DNA of 38,771 nucleotides from Mycobacterium sp. (GTDB lineage Bacteria; Actinomycetota; Actinomycetes; Mycobacteriales; Mycobacteriaceae): NCBI RefSeq assembly GCF_019243155.1, contig NZ_JAFAUS010000514.1, positions 1 to 38,771 of the forward strand, read 5' to 3'. Shown piece by piece: positions 25,805 to 34,605 of this stretch (position 1 is its first letter; each line of letters starts with the position of its first letter). The notes under the pieces were generated by a model. It saw only the letters and a program-made list of their open reading frames with translations, ran no database searches and was not told where the DNA came from. The position numbers and the translations under genes were made by a program.

Positions 25805-26833
25805 TCAGGCCGGAGGTCCCTCCGCCAGCGTGATGTTCGCGGTGCGGTCACCGCCGTCGGCGGCGCGGTAGTGCACCGCGATGGTGTCACCCGGGTGATG
25901 CGGGACGAGCACCTCGGTCATGGAGGTGGCCCCGTTGATCGGAACGCTGTCGACCCCGGTGATCACGTCGCCCGGGGAGATTCCGGCGCCGCCGCCGGGA
26001 CCGGTGTTGACCACCCGTTCGACCCGCGCGCCGTTGCCGCCGTTGTCCGTCACGCCCAGGCCCAGGAAGGCCGTGGGGCCGATGTGGGTGGTGTTGGACC
26101 CCGCACCCGACCGGATCTGCCCGGCGACTCCCATCGCCCGGCCGATCGGAATGGCGAAGCCCGTCCCGCCCGACATCTTGTAGGTGTCGGTGGCCGCGGT
26201 GTTCACGCCGACCACCTGGCCGGCGCTGTTGACCAGCGGACCGCCCGAGTCACCGGGCTTGATCGGGGTGTCGGAATGGATCAGGCCGCCCAGGCCCTCG
26301 TTCGCGCCGGTCAGGGTGTCGGTGGCGTTGACCGCCGCGTTGAGACCGATGACCTTGCCGGACACCACTTCGGGCGCGCCGCCCTGCCCCCCGGCGTTGC
26401 CCAGCGCGACGACCGGGTCGCCCACCGAGACGCCACCCCCGATCGACGCCGCCGGCAGGCCGGACGCGCCACGCAGTTGCAGCACCGCGATGTCGGCCGT
26501 CCGGTCATAGCCGATCACGTCGACGGCGTAGGACTGCCCGTTGCCGACGCTCACCGCGCTGATGTCCGTGGCGCTCGAGATCACGTGGTTGTTGGTCAGC
26601 ACAACCCCGTTCGGATCGATGACGATGCCGCTGCCGGCGCCCACCGCGTTGTTGTAGCCGAACCTGGTGCTGATGTCGACGACCTGTGGCCCGACCTGAC
26701 CGGCCAGATCGAGAGGCGGCGCGGGTATCGACGGCGACGCGGATGCCGGCACCGCACCCAGGCCCAGTCCGACCACAGCCAGCACGCTGACCAGCCACGA
26801 CCGCCAGGCCCAGCGGTGGTGCGATTTGCTCAT
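25805..26833 (-). CDS. pepA: Secreted HtrA-like serine protease PepA
   Basis: A 342-residue trypsin-like protease with a PDZ domain, matching M. tuberculosis PepA (Rv0125). The signal peptide is [21 protein letters not shown] (about 12-32). The catalytic triad is His83 (TNNHV), Asp114 (RTADIAV) and Ser196 (GDSGGP). The PDZ part starts near [10 protein letters not shown] and includes [13 protein letters not shown] perfect AGGAGG lies eight bases before the ATG at 26833; an upstream in-frame ATG at 26863 lacks one. A hairpin sits in its leader. It is exported and probably acts in the cell wall or is secreted. Confidence 0.94.
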   Translation of the reverse strand: MSKSHHRWAWRSWLVSVLAVVGLGLGAVPASASPSIPAPPLDLAGQVGPQVVDISTRFGYNNAVGAGSGIVIDPNGVVLTNNHVISSATDISAVSVGNGQSYAVDVIGYDRTADIAVLQLRGASGLPAASIGGGVSVGDPVVALGNAGGQGGAPEVVSGKVIGLNAAVNATDTLTGANEGLGGLIHSDTPIKPGDSGGPLVNSAGQVVGVNTAATDTYKMSGGTGFAIPIGRAMGVAGQIRSGAGSNTTHIGPTAFLGLGVTDNGGNGARVERVVNTGPGGGAGISPGDVITGVDSVPINGATSMTEVLVPHHPGDTIAVHYRAADGGDRTANITLAEGPPA

Positions 26834-26868
26834 CCCGTCATCCTCCTGATTCACGGTAAACATAAAAT

Positions 26869-26893
26869 GCCCCTGCCTCAGGCTCTGAGGGGC
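26869..26893 (-). promoter_or_regulatory. Leader hairpin upstream of pepA
   Basis: In the pepA leader, arms GCCCCT and AGGGGC enclose 13 bases that themselves contain CTCAG/CTGAG, so two overlapping stems compete. On the minus strand ATTTTATGTTT follows, then the AGGAGG ribosome-binding site (26847-26842). A TATAAA-like -10 lies at 26910-26905. It could be a weak attenuator or an mRNA-stability hairpin. Confidence 0.3.
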
Positions 26894-26996
26894 GCAATTT
26901 TGTGTTTATAACCGTAATGCAGGTAGCTATGCACAGCAGCGCCAAGGCCCTGACCGGCACAATCGGTACCCGACGGTGCCGCCCTAAGCTGACACG

Positions 26997-27413
26997 GTGA
27001 GCGATTTCGACCCCTGGGTCAGGTTCACACAATCGCCGGTGGCCCGCCTGGCCACCGTCACGCCCAACGGCCAACCACACCTGGTGCCGGTGGTCTTCGC
27101 GGCGGCCCTTGACAGCCGCGACGTGGTGTACACCGCAGTCGATGCCAAGCCCAAGACGACACGGCGGCTGCGACGGTTGGCGAACATCGACAGCAACCCA
27201 CAGGTCAGCCTGCTCGTCGACGAATACGCCGACGACTGGACGCGATTGTGGTGGGTCCGGGTCGACGGCGTGGCCACCGTCCATTCCGACGGCGAGACCA
27301 TGGCCGTGGGGTACCGGCTGCTGCGGGCGAAATACCCTCAGTATCAATCGATTTCGCTGGACGGCCCAGTGATCTCGATCGCGGTGCGGCGAGTGGCCGA
27401 CTGGCACGCCTGA
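26997..27413 (+). CDS. PPOX-class F420-binding protein (Rv0121c family)
   Basis: A 138-residue split beta-barrel protein of the TIGR03668/Rv0121c group, related to pyridoxamine-phosphate oxidases but using F420. Segments: [20 protein letters not shown], the [14 protein letters not shown] basic stretch that contacts cofactor phosphate in relatives, and [11 protein letters not shown]. The substrate is unknown. The start is GTG at 26997. In M. tuberculosis three genes (Rv0122-PE_PGRS2) lie between it and pepA; here the gap is 163 bp. It lies upstream of fusA2 with a 158-bp gap. Confidence 0.88.
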   Translation: MSDFDPWVRFTQSPVARLATVTPNGQPHLVPVVFAAALDSRDVVYTAVDAKPKTTRRLRRLANIDSNPQVSLLVDEYADDWTRLWWVRVDGVATVHSDGETMAVGYRLLRAKYPQYQSISLDGPVISIAVRRVADWHA

Positions 27414-27571
27414 CCGGACGGACGGTCGCCGAAAATCTCCTCGACCCAATAGTGGTCGTCTCGTGGCCTTGTGTTGGGCGGCAGTTGGGGGAAAAGTTGC
27501 CCCTAGGCCCTGTGAGCTGGGACACATCCCGCGCAGCGAGCCGAGCGACTCCGAAGAGCTGGAGGAAAGTC

Positions 27572-29740
27572 ATGGCGGACAAGGCGAACGCTACCCAGAG
27601 CGGAGGAGCCGCTCCCACCGCGAATGGGCCCGGCGATGTGCGCAACATCGTCCTGGTGGGGCCGTCCGGCGGCGGCAAGACCACCCTGGTCGAGACGCTG
27701 CTCGTTGCCGCCGGTGTGCTGTCCAGACCCGGCTCGGTGACCGACGGCAGCACCATCTGCGACTACGACGACGCCGAAATTCGCCAGCAGCGGTCCGTCG
27801 GCGTCGCCGTCGCCTCCCTGGCGCATGACGGCATCAAGATCAACCTGGTGGACACGCCCGGCTACGCCGACTTCGTCGGCGAGCTGCGAGCCGGATTGCG
27901 GGCGGCGGACTGCGCGCTGTTCGTGATCGCGGCCAACGAGGGCGTCGACCAGCCCACGAAATCCTTGTGGCAGGAATGCGACCAGGTCGGCATGCCGCGC
28001 GCCGTGGTGATCACCAAGCTCGACCATGCCCGAGCGAACTACTCCGAGGCGCTGGCCGCCGCGCAGAATGCGTTCGGCGACAAGGTGTTACCGCTCTACC
28101 TGCCGACCGCCCTGCCCGCCTGCGAAGGCTTGATCGGGTTGCTGTCGCAGACCCGCTACTCCTACGCCGACGGAAAGCGGACCATGCAGTCACCGGACCC
28201 CGGCGATGCGGATCGCATCGAGGAGGCTCGCGGCACCCTGATCGAAGGGATCATCGAGGAATCCGAGGACGAGTCGCTGATGGAGCGCTATCTCGGCGGC
28301 GAGGCCATCGACGAGTCGGGACTCATCGAGGATTTGGAAAGAGCCGTCGCCCGCGGTTCGTTCTTCCCGGTGATCCCGGTGTGCAGCAGCACCGGCGTCG
28401 GCACCATGGAATTGCTGGAGGTCGCCGCGCGCGGGTTCCCGTCGCCGGTGGAACACCCGATGCCAGAAGTGTTTACGCCGCAGGGCGCCCGGCACGCCGA
28501 GCTCGCATGTGACGTCGAGGCGCCGCTATTGGCCGAGGTGGTGAAGACTACGTCGGACCCCTACGTCGGCAGGGTCAGCCTGGTCCGGGTGTTCTCCGGG
28601 ACCATCAGGCCCGACACGACGGTTCATGTGTCGGGCCATTTTGCGTCCTTCTTCGGCGGGGAGGACGGCGCGCAGGCCAACGGTCACAGCCACGCCGACC
28701 ACGACGAAGACGAACGCATCGGGGTGCTGTCCTTTCCGCTGGGCAAACAGCAGCGCCCCGCCCCCGAGGTGGTCGCCGGTGACATCTGCGCGATCGGCAA
28801 GCTGAGCCGCGCCGAAACCGGTGACACGCTGTCGGACAAGGCCGAGCCGCTGGTGCTGCGGCCCTGGACGATGCCCGAGCCCCTGCTGCCGGTCGCCATC
28901 GCGGCCCACGCCAAGACCGACGAGGACAAGCTGTCGGTCGGGCTGGGCCGGTTGGCCGCCGAGGACCCGACGCTGCGGATCGAGCAGAACTCTGAGACCC
29001 ACCAGATCGTGCTGTGGTGCATGGGCGAGGCCCACGCCGGCGTCGTGCTCGACGCGCTGGCCAATCGCTATGGCGTCACCGTTGACACCGTCGAGTTGCG
29101 CGTCCCGCTGCGAGAAACGTTCGGCGGCAAGGCAAAAGGCCACGGCCGGCACGTCAAGCAGTCCGGCGGCCACGGCCAGTACGCGGTGTGCGACATCGAG
29201 GTGGAGCCGCTGCCGGAGGGCTCGGGATTCGAATTCCTCGACAAAGTGGTCGGCGGGGCGGTGCCGCGCCAGTTCATCCCGAGCGTGGAGAAGGGCGTGC
29301 GCGCGCAGATGGATAAGGGCGTGCAGGCCGGCTACCCGATGGTCGACATCCGCGTCACCCTGCTCGACGGAAAGGCGCACAGCGTCGACTCGTCGGACTT
29401 CGCGTTCCAGATGGCGGGCTCGCTGGCGCTGCGCGAGGCGGCCGCGGCGACCCGGGTGACCCTGCTGGAGCCCATCGACGAGATCACGGTGTTGGTGCCC
29501 GACGACTTCGTCGGCGCGGTGATGGGCGACCTGTCGAGTCGTCGAGGCAGGGTGCTGGGCACCGACACCGCCGGCAACGAGCGCACGGTGGTCAAGGCCG
29601 AGGTGCCTCAGGTCGAGTTGACCCGCTATGCGATCGACCTGCGCTCGCTGGCGCACGGGGCAGCGTCGTTCACCCGTTCCTTTGCCCGCTACGAGCCGAT
29701 GCCGGAATCCGCGGCGGCCCGGATGAAGGCAGGCGTCTGA
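27572..29740 (+). CDS. fusA2: EF-G-like protein FusA2
   Basis: A 722-residue paralogue of elongation factor G (714 in M. tuberculosis Rv0120c). The domains follow EF-G order, but the G-domain is altered: the P-loop is GPSGGGKTT (30-38), the switch-I RGITI is replaced by RSVGVAV, the catalytic DTPGH is DTPGY with Tyr98, and NKxD is TKLD. A His/Asp-rich insert (NGHSHADHDEDE) lies in domain 2. EF-G2-type proteins of mycobacteria are reported to bind GTP without ribosome-dependent GTPase activity, consistent with this. GGAGGAAAG precedes the ATG at 27572. A T6 tract after the stop could end transcription. Role unknown; it is unlikely to replace EF-G. Confidence 0.93.
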   Translation: MADKANATQSGGAAPTANGPGDVRNIVLVGPSGGGKTTLVETLLVAAGVLSRPGSVTDGSTICDYDDAEIRQQRSVGVAVASLAHDGIKINLVDTPGYADFVGELRAGLRAADCALFVIAANEGVDQPTKSLWQECDQVGMPRAVVITKLDHARANYSEALAAAQNAFGDKVLPLYLPTALPACEGLIGLLSQTRYSYADGKRTMQSPDPGDADRIEEARGTLIEGIIEESEDESLMERYLGGEAIDESGLIEDLERAVARGSFFPVIPVCSSTGVGTMELLEVAARGFPSPVEHPMPEVFTPQGARHAELACDVEAPLLAEVVKTTSDPYVGRVSLVRVFSGTIRPDTTVHVSGHFASFFGGEDGAQANGHSHADHDEDERIGVLSFPLGKQQRPAPEVVAGDICAIGKLSRAETGDTLSDKAEPLVLRPWTMPEPLLPVAIAAHAKTDEDKLSVGLGRLAAEDPTLRIEQNSETHQIVLWCMGEAHAGVVLDALANRYGVTVDTVELRVPLRETFGGKAKGHGRHVKQSGGHGQYAVCDIEVEPLPEGSGFEFLDKVVGGAVPRQFIPSVEKGVRAQMDKGVQAGYPMVDIRVTLLDGKAHSVDSSDFAFQMAGSLALREAAAATRVTLLEPIDEITVLVPDDFVGAVMGDLSSRRGRVLGTDTAGNERTVVKAEVPQVELTRYAIDLRSLAHGAASFTRSFARYEPMPESAAARMKAGV

Positions 29741-29752
29741 GCCGGTTTTTTC

Positions 29753-31342
29753 CTAGGCCGACGCAGCGAACTGCTCGGCGACCGCGCGTCGGTCCAGCGA
29801 TCCCTTCGCGGTATGCGGCAGCTCGTCCGCCAACTGGAAGCTGGCCGGAACCTCGAACGGGGCCAGCCGCTCGCGGCAGAACGCAGTCAGCTCGTCCGCC
29901 GTCGGTGTGGCGGACACGCGGGCCACCACCGCCGCCGCCACCGTCTCGCCGTACAGCTTGTCCGGCACGCCGAAGACAGCGACCTCCAGCACGTCGGGAT
30001 GGCTGGCGAGCACACCCTCGACGCGCTCGGGTGAGATCTTCTCCCCGCCGCGATTGATGAGTTCCTTGATCCGGCCGCGAATGACGAGATCGCCGGCCGG
30101 TGACAGCGTGCCCAGGTCACCGGTGCGCAGCCACCCGTCGGTGAAGTTGGCGGCGGTGATCGACGGGTCGCCGAGGTAACCCCGCACGACGGTCGGACCG
30201 TGCAGCCAGACCTCCCCGACGGTGTCCGCCGGCAGGGCCTGGCCGTCGGCCCCGACGATCCGGATTTCCGGCCCGGTCGACCTGCCGACGAGACCCGGTG
30301 TGGCAGCGGGGTTTTCGACGTGGCCGCTACCCGCGGCTGCCGTGGTGGCGACCTGGTGGGTGGCTTCAGTCATTCCGAAGGCACACACCACCGGCGCCGA
30401 GAACGTGTCTTGCAGCGCCTGTGCCGATTCGGCGGTGAGCGGCGCGCTGCAGCTGCGGATGAAACGCAAAGCGGCGTGGGCACTTCCGGATTGATCGGCC
30501 GTGGCCCGCTCCAGCAGGATCTGGTGAATCGTCGGCACGGCCGTGTACCAGGTGGCCCGGACGGAATCGATGTCGTCCCAGAACGTGTGTGCGGAGAACT
30601 TTCCGCGCGCCGGCAGCAGCACCGCGCCCCCGGACACCAGGGTCGCCAGCAGCGCGGCGAGCAACCCGTGCCCGTGGTAGAGCGGCATCACCGCCACCGT
30701 CGCATCTTGTGGTCCGAGCTCGTATCCGGCGATGATGGCCCGCACCGAGTCGGCAATGTTGTCGCGCGTCCACGGGACCATCTTCGGCACGCCAGTCGTT
30801 CCGCCGGTGAACATGATCATCGCGTCGTCGTCGCGCAGCCCCTCCGGCGTCGAAAAGTCTTGCCGCGGCGCGCCGGCGGCGGACAGGCGGACGGCCACGG
30901 CGCCGTTCTCGCGGCCGACCGTCACCGCGATCGGCCACCACGGCAGGTCGGGCTCCTCCTTGTCGCCCGTGCCCTCCCCGTCGATGAGCACCGCCCGCGC
31001 GCCCACCGCCTCGCTGCGCGCGCGCTGTTCGGAGACGGGCAGCGCCGGGTCGAGCGGGACCGCGATCAAGTCGGCTCGCGACAACGCCAGTAGCCCGACA
31101 ACGAACTCCGCGTTGCTGCCCGAGCGCAGCGCCACCCGGTCACCCGGCAGTAGGCCACCGCGTTTCAGTTGCCCGGCGAGGTCGTCGACCAACCGGACCA
31201 CGTCGCGGTAGCTGAGCGGAATGCGATCGGGGGTGACGACCAACGCAGGCGCCTCCGGCGACCTGTGCGCGGCCGCCTCGACCAGATCCGCTATGCGCGA
31301 GCCGGTCGAAACCTCGCTGCTGATGACCGTGTCAGACTTCAT
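29753..31342 (-). CDS. fadD7: Acyl-CoA synthetase FadD7, probably oxalate-CoA ligase
   Basis: A 529-residue AMP-forming ligase matching M. tuberculosis FadD7 (Rv0119). The P-loop is MFTGGTTGVPKMV, A5 is in FGMTEATHQV, and the A7-A10 motifs end with GWLRTGDLG, GRIKELINRGGEKISP and PHTAKGSLDRR. The segment around HGHGLLAALLATLVSGGA and ATWYTAVPTIHQILLERA closely matches plant AAE3 and yeast Pcs60, which make oxalyl-CoA. It diverges from oxcA (oxalyl-CoA decarboxylase) across 239 bp, so oxalate is the likely substrate. This is sequence and context inference. Confidence 0.88.
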   Translation of the reverse strand: MKSDTVISSEVSTGSRIADLVEAAAHRSPEAPALVVTPDRIPLSYRDVVRLVDDLAGQLKRGGLLPGDRVALRSGSNAEFVVGLLALSRADLIAVPLDPALPVSEQRARSEAVGARAVLIDGEGTGDKEEPDLPWWPIAVTVGRENGAVAVRLSAAGAPRQDFSTPEGLRDDDAMIMFTGGTTGVPKMVPWTRDNIADSVRAIIAGYELGPQDATVAVMPLYHGHGLLAALLATLVSGGAVLLPARGKFSAHTFWDDIDSVRATWYTAVPTIHQILLERATADQSGSAHAALRFIRSCSAPLTAESAQALQDTFSAPVVCAFGMTEATHQVATTAAAGSGHVENPAATPGLVGRSTGPEIRIVGADGQALPADTVGEVWLHGPTVVRGYLGDPSITAANFTDGWLRTGDLGTLSPAGDLVIRGRIKELINRGGEKISPERVEGVLASHPDVLEVAVFGVPDKLYGETVAAAVVARVSATPTADELTAFCRERLAPFEVPASFQLADELPHTAKGSLDRRAVAEQFAASA

Positions 31343-31425
31343 CGCCGCACTCCTTCCCCTCTTCGGTTATTCGCACCATGCCCGGCCGCGCCACCCTCCG
31401 TCCAATACTGAATGACTGACGTTTG

Positions 31426-31464
31426 ATAACTGCGGACTATGAAAGCCTCAATTGGCACCGTTGA
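31426..31464. promoter_or_regulatory. Possible LysR-type sites between fadD7 and oxcA
   Basis: ATA-N9-TAT (31426-31440) fits the LysR T-N11-A pattern, followed by TCAA-N9-TTGA (31448-31464). They lie in the 239-bp divergent gap, a natural place for OxyS to act. The motif is loose, so chance occurrence is possible. The rest of the gap (31343-31581) holds only the oxcA ribosome-binding site. Confidence 0.25.
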
Positions 31465-31581
31465 GCTGCGGCGATAGACAGCGTGAATCATGGTATAGCG
31501 GCTCAGTCTTGGACACCTGCCCGTCGCTGGCCGCACAGTGATGGCGGAAGCGTTACCACCCGAACACGAGGAGTCGCCATC

Positions 31582-33300
31582 ATGACCACACCTCCGACGA
31601 ATTTGACGGACGGCTTCCACCTCGTGGTGGACGCGCTCAAGGCCAACGACGTCGACACCATCTACGGGATCGTCGGCATCCCGATCACCGACCTCGCCCG
31701 CGTGGCGCAGGCCTCCAAGATTCGCTACATCGGCTTTCGGCAGGAGACATCGGCCGGCAACGCGGCGGCGGCGGCCGGGTTCCTCACCGGTCGGCCGGGT
31801 GTGTGCCTGACTACGTCCGGACCCGGTTTCCTCAACGGCCTGCCCGCGCTGGCCAACGCCACCGCGAACTGCTTCCCGATGATCCAGATCTCGGGTTCCA
31901 GCAATCGGGCCCTGGTGGATCTGCAACGCGGGGACTACCAGGACCTCGACCAGCTCAACGCCGCAAGGCCGTTCGCGAAGGCGGCCTACCGGATCAACCG
32001 GATCGAGGACATCGGCCGCGGCATCGCGCGCGCCATTCGCACCGCGGTCTCCGGGCGCCCAGGCGGGGTGTATCTCGACATCCCCGGCGACGTCCTGGGC
32101 CAGGCGATGGACGCCTCGGCCGCCGCCGACACGGTCTGGCGAGTCGTCGACCCCGTTCCCCGGCAGCTGCCGGCACCGGACGCGGTCGATCGGGCGCTCG
32201 ACGTGCTGTCCCACGCGCGGCGACCGTTGATCGTGCTCGGCAAGGGCGCGGCATATGCCCAGGCGGACGACGTGATTCGGGAGTTCGTCGAGGCGACCGG
32301 AATTCCCTTCCTGCCGATGTCGATGGCGAAGGGGCTGCTGCCGGACTCGCACCCGCAGTCGGCCGCGGCGGCGCGCTCGCTGGCGATCGCACGCGCCGAC
32401 GCCGTCCTGCTGGTCGGCGCGAGACTCAATTGGCTACTCGGACACGGGGAATCGCCACAATGGTCCGCCGACGCGAAATTCGTGCAGGTCGACATCGCGC
32501 CGTCGGAGTTCGACAGCAACCAACAGATCGCGGCGCCGCTGGTCGGTGACATCGGTTCGGTGCTGTCCGCCCTGCGCGACGGCGTTAGCCGCCATCCGAT
32601 CTCGGCACCGGCGGAATGGACCGACGAACTCGCCGAGCGCAAAGCCCGCAACGACGCCAAGATGCGCGAACGGCTGGCCGAAGATCCGCACCCCATGCGG
32701 TTTTACAACGCCCTCGGTGCGATTCGCTCTGTGCTGCAGGAAAACCCGGACGTGTACGTGGTCAACGAGGGGGCCAATGCCCTCGACCTGGCCCGCAATG
32801 TCATCGACATGGAGTTGCCGCGGCACCGCCTGGACACCGGAACCTGGGGGGTGATGGGCATCGGCATGGGCTACGCGATCGCCGCGGCCGTCGAAACCGG
32901 TAAGCACGTGGTCGCGATCGAGGGTGACAGCGCGTTCGGCTTCAGCGGAATGGAGATCGAAACCATCTGCCGCTACCGGCTTCCGGTCACCGTCGTCATC
33001 CTCAACAACGGCGGTGTCTACCGCGGTGACGAGGCATCGAAAGGCACCGACCCAGCGCCGACCATGTTGAACGCGCGTGCCCACCACGAGTTGATCGCGG
33101 AGGCGTTCGGCGGCAAGGGATATCACGTCACCACACCGGCCGAGTTGCGCTCGGCGCTGGCCGAAGCGGTCGGCGCTCGGGGGCCCTCGATCATCGATTG
33201 CGAGCTGGACCCGGCGGCCGGGGTCGAAAGCGGGCATCTGGCCAACCTGAACCCGAGCAGCGCTGCCGCGCAGCAGGTTACGGTCACCGTCGGCGCTTGA
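31582..33300 (+). CDS. oxcA: Oxalyl-CoA decarboxylase
   Basis: A 572-residue ThDP enzyme matching M. tuberculosis OxcA (Rv0118c), which converts oxalyl-CoA to formyl-CoA and CO2. The ThDP glutamate is Glu55 (FRQETSAGN), the LQRGDYQDLDQ segment carries the active-site Tyr region, and the ThDP/Mg motif starts EGDSAFGFSGMEI and ends ILNN. The ATG at 31582 has GAGGAG ten bases upstream; the track upstream to 31483 is unrelated. Its 3' end overlaps oxyS by 17 bases in convergent orientation. With fadD7 it would form a path from oxalate to formyl-CoA; no formyl-CoA transferase (frc) is in the window. Confidence 0.94.
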   Translation: MTTPPTNLTDGFHLVVDALKANDVDTIYGIVGIPITDLARVAQASKIRYIGFRQETSAGNAAAAAGFLTGRPGVCLTTSGPGFLNGLPALANATANCFPMIQISGSSNRALVDLQRGDYQDLDQLNAARPFAKAAYRINRIEDIGRGIARAIRTAVSGRPGGVYLDIPGDVLGQAMDASAAADTVWRVVDPVPRQLPAPDAVDRALDVLSHARRPLIVLGKGAAYAQADDVIREFVEATGIPFLPMSMAKGLLPDSHPQSAAAARSLAIARADAVLLVGARLNWLLGHGESPQWSADAKFVQVDIAPSEFDSNQQIAAPLVGDIGSVLSALRDGVSRHPISAPAEWTDELAERKARNDAKMRERLAEDPHPMRFYNALGAIRSVLQENPDVYVVNEGANALDLARNVIDMELPRHRLDTGTWGVMGIGMGYAIAAAVETGKHVVAIEGDSAFGFSGMEIETICRYRLPVTVVILNNGGVYRGDEASKGTDPAPTMLNARAHHELIAEAFGGKGYHVTTPAELRSALAEAVGARGPSIIDCELDPAAGVESGHLANLNPSSAAAQQVTVTVGA

Positions 33301-34216
33301 TCCCCAACAACTGCGCGTCAAAGAACTGATCGAGCGCCAGCTGACCGGCGGACTCCACGAGCGCGCGTGCGATCGGGGAACCAGGTCCTGCCGAGTTCGT
33401 AGCGAGAACGATGTCGGCCTTGAGCACCGGATCTACCATTTCCACGGCGCGGATCTCCGGGCCGAGCGGCGACGTCCACAACCAGGTATGCGGCACGATG
33501 CAGGCCCAGTTCCCGGCTGCGGCCTGTGCGAATAGCGAAGCGACGGAGTCGGTTTCGACCTGTGGGCTGATGGTGATCGAGTGGTCGGCGAACGCCTTGT
33601 CAATGATCTGGCGGTCCCGCATGTCACCGGTGAGCAACGCCAGCGGCAGCTGCGCAGCCTCCGGCCATGACATGGTCGACGCTCCCGCTCCCAACATGTC
33701 CGCCGGCGCGATCAGCACGTAGCGCTCCTCGTACAGCGGCACGAAGTTCACGTCGTTGGCCTCGGCCGGCGCCGCGTGCACGATGGCGGCGTCCAGCTCG
33801 AATTCGCGGATGCGCCGATACAACTCGGTGGCCGCGAGACGGGAGAGGATGTGCACCTTCACCAATGGGTGCGCAGAGCAGAACGCCGAGAGCACCAGAG
33901 ACGCCGTCGTCGACGCGGTTGGCACCGTACCGAGCCGAAGCGTTCCGGTGATACCTGATCGCACGGCGTCCACCTCGGCCTTGAAGGCGTCGTGCTCGGC
34001 GAGAATCCGCCTGGCCCACACCACCAACCGCTCGCCCTCGGGCGTGAGGCCTTCAAAGCTGTGCCCGCGGTTGATCAGCGTGACGTTCAGCTCTCGCTCC
34101 AGCTTGGCGATCGCCGCGGACAGCGCGGGTTGCGAGACGTAGCACTTCTCGGCCGCCCGGGCGAAGTGCCGCTCGGAAGCGACGGCAACGAAATACTCCA
34201 ACTGACGGAAGAGCAC
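33284..34216 (-). CDS. oxyS: LysR-family regulator OxyS
   Basis: A 310-residue LysR regulator matching M. tuberculosis OxyS (Rv0117). N-terminal helix-turn-helix: FRQLEYFVAVASERHFARAA, then KCYVSQPALSAAIAKLE. The effector domain follows (LRLGTVPTASTTASLVLSAF, then LLTGDMRDRQ). The start is GTG at 34216 (VLFRQLEYF) with AGGAG five bases upstream, which rules out the longer frame. Despite the name it lacks a clear Cys pair like OxyR. It is convergent with oxcA, 17 bases overlapping, and is a candidate regulator of fadD7/oxcA. Confidence 0.92.
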   Translation of the reverse strand: MLFRQLEYFVAVASERHFARAAEKCYVSQPALSAAIAKLERELNVTLINRGHSFEGLTPEGERLVVWARRILAEHDAFKAEVDAVRSGITGTLRLGTVPTASTTASLVLSAFCSAHPLVKVHILSRLAATELYRRIREFELDAAIVHAAPAEANDVNFVPLYEERYVLIAPADMLGAGASTMSWPEAAQLPLALLTGDMRDRQIIDKAFADHSITISPQVETDSVASLFAQAAAGNWACIVPHTWLWTSPLGPEIRAVEMVDPVLKADIVLATNSAGPGSPIARALVESAGQLALDQFFDAQLLGIKRRR

Positions 34217-34605
34217 CCGTACTCCTGGTGTGTTCGGGCTCGGCTTTCTCCGCACCGATGTCGCCGAGGCTAACGCGTCGCCGGCACGCCAGCCAGTCCT
34301 TTGGCGCGCCGGCGGCGACGGCGTATCCACGCGACTACCGGCGTTACCACCAAAGCATCTGTGCGATGAGGCAATTCGCGGTCCTGGAGTTCACCGTCGT
34401 GTGCTATGCGGCCGGTGGCATCGATCCCCGTGCACCCCGCAACATCGGTAGGGCGAATTTGCCCGTGACACGGTCGAACTCAACCGGTTACCAGATCGTT
34501 ATCGTGACGGCGATTAAAACCGTCGATGTTTGCTGAAATCAGTAATAGTCGGGCAGCAAGTAGAATAGTTTCGTGTTGATCGCACCATCTCGGAGGGTGG
34601 ACGCT
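34217..34605. other. Intergenic region between oxyS and ldtA
   Basis: About 390 bases without a convincing gene; a 102-codon frame at 34228-34536 has no ribosome-binding site or family features. It holds the divergent promoters of oxyS and ldtA. Seen are an imperfect palindrome GGGCGAATTTGCCC (near 34451), GACGG-N9-CCGTC (34506-34524) and a TAGAAT -10-like hexamer (34561-34566). Confidence 0.5.
34561..34566 (+). promoter_or_regulatory. Possible -10 element (TAGAAT) of ldtA
   Basis: TAGAAT fits the mycobacterial TANNNT -10 and lies 39 bases before the ATG at 34606, leaving a leader of about 33 bases with GGAGG. No good -35 is seen. Confidence 0.4.

Noticed and set aside
25760-26911. A 383-codon plus-strand frame across pepA
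   Set aside because: Antisense shadow of pepA, which has a signal peptide, triad and a perfect ribosome-binding site.
34228-34536. A 102-codon frame upstream of ldtA
   Set aside because: No ribosome-binding site, no domain, composition unlike neighbouring genes; treated as intergenic.
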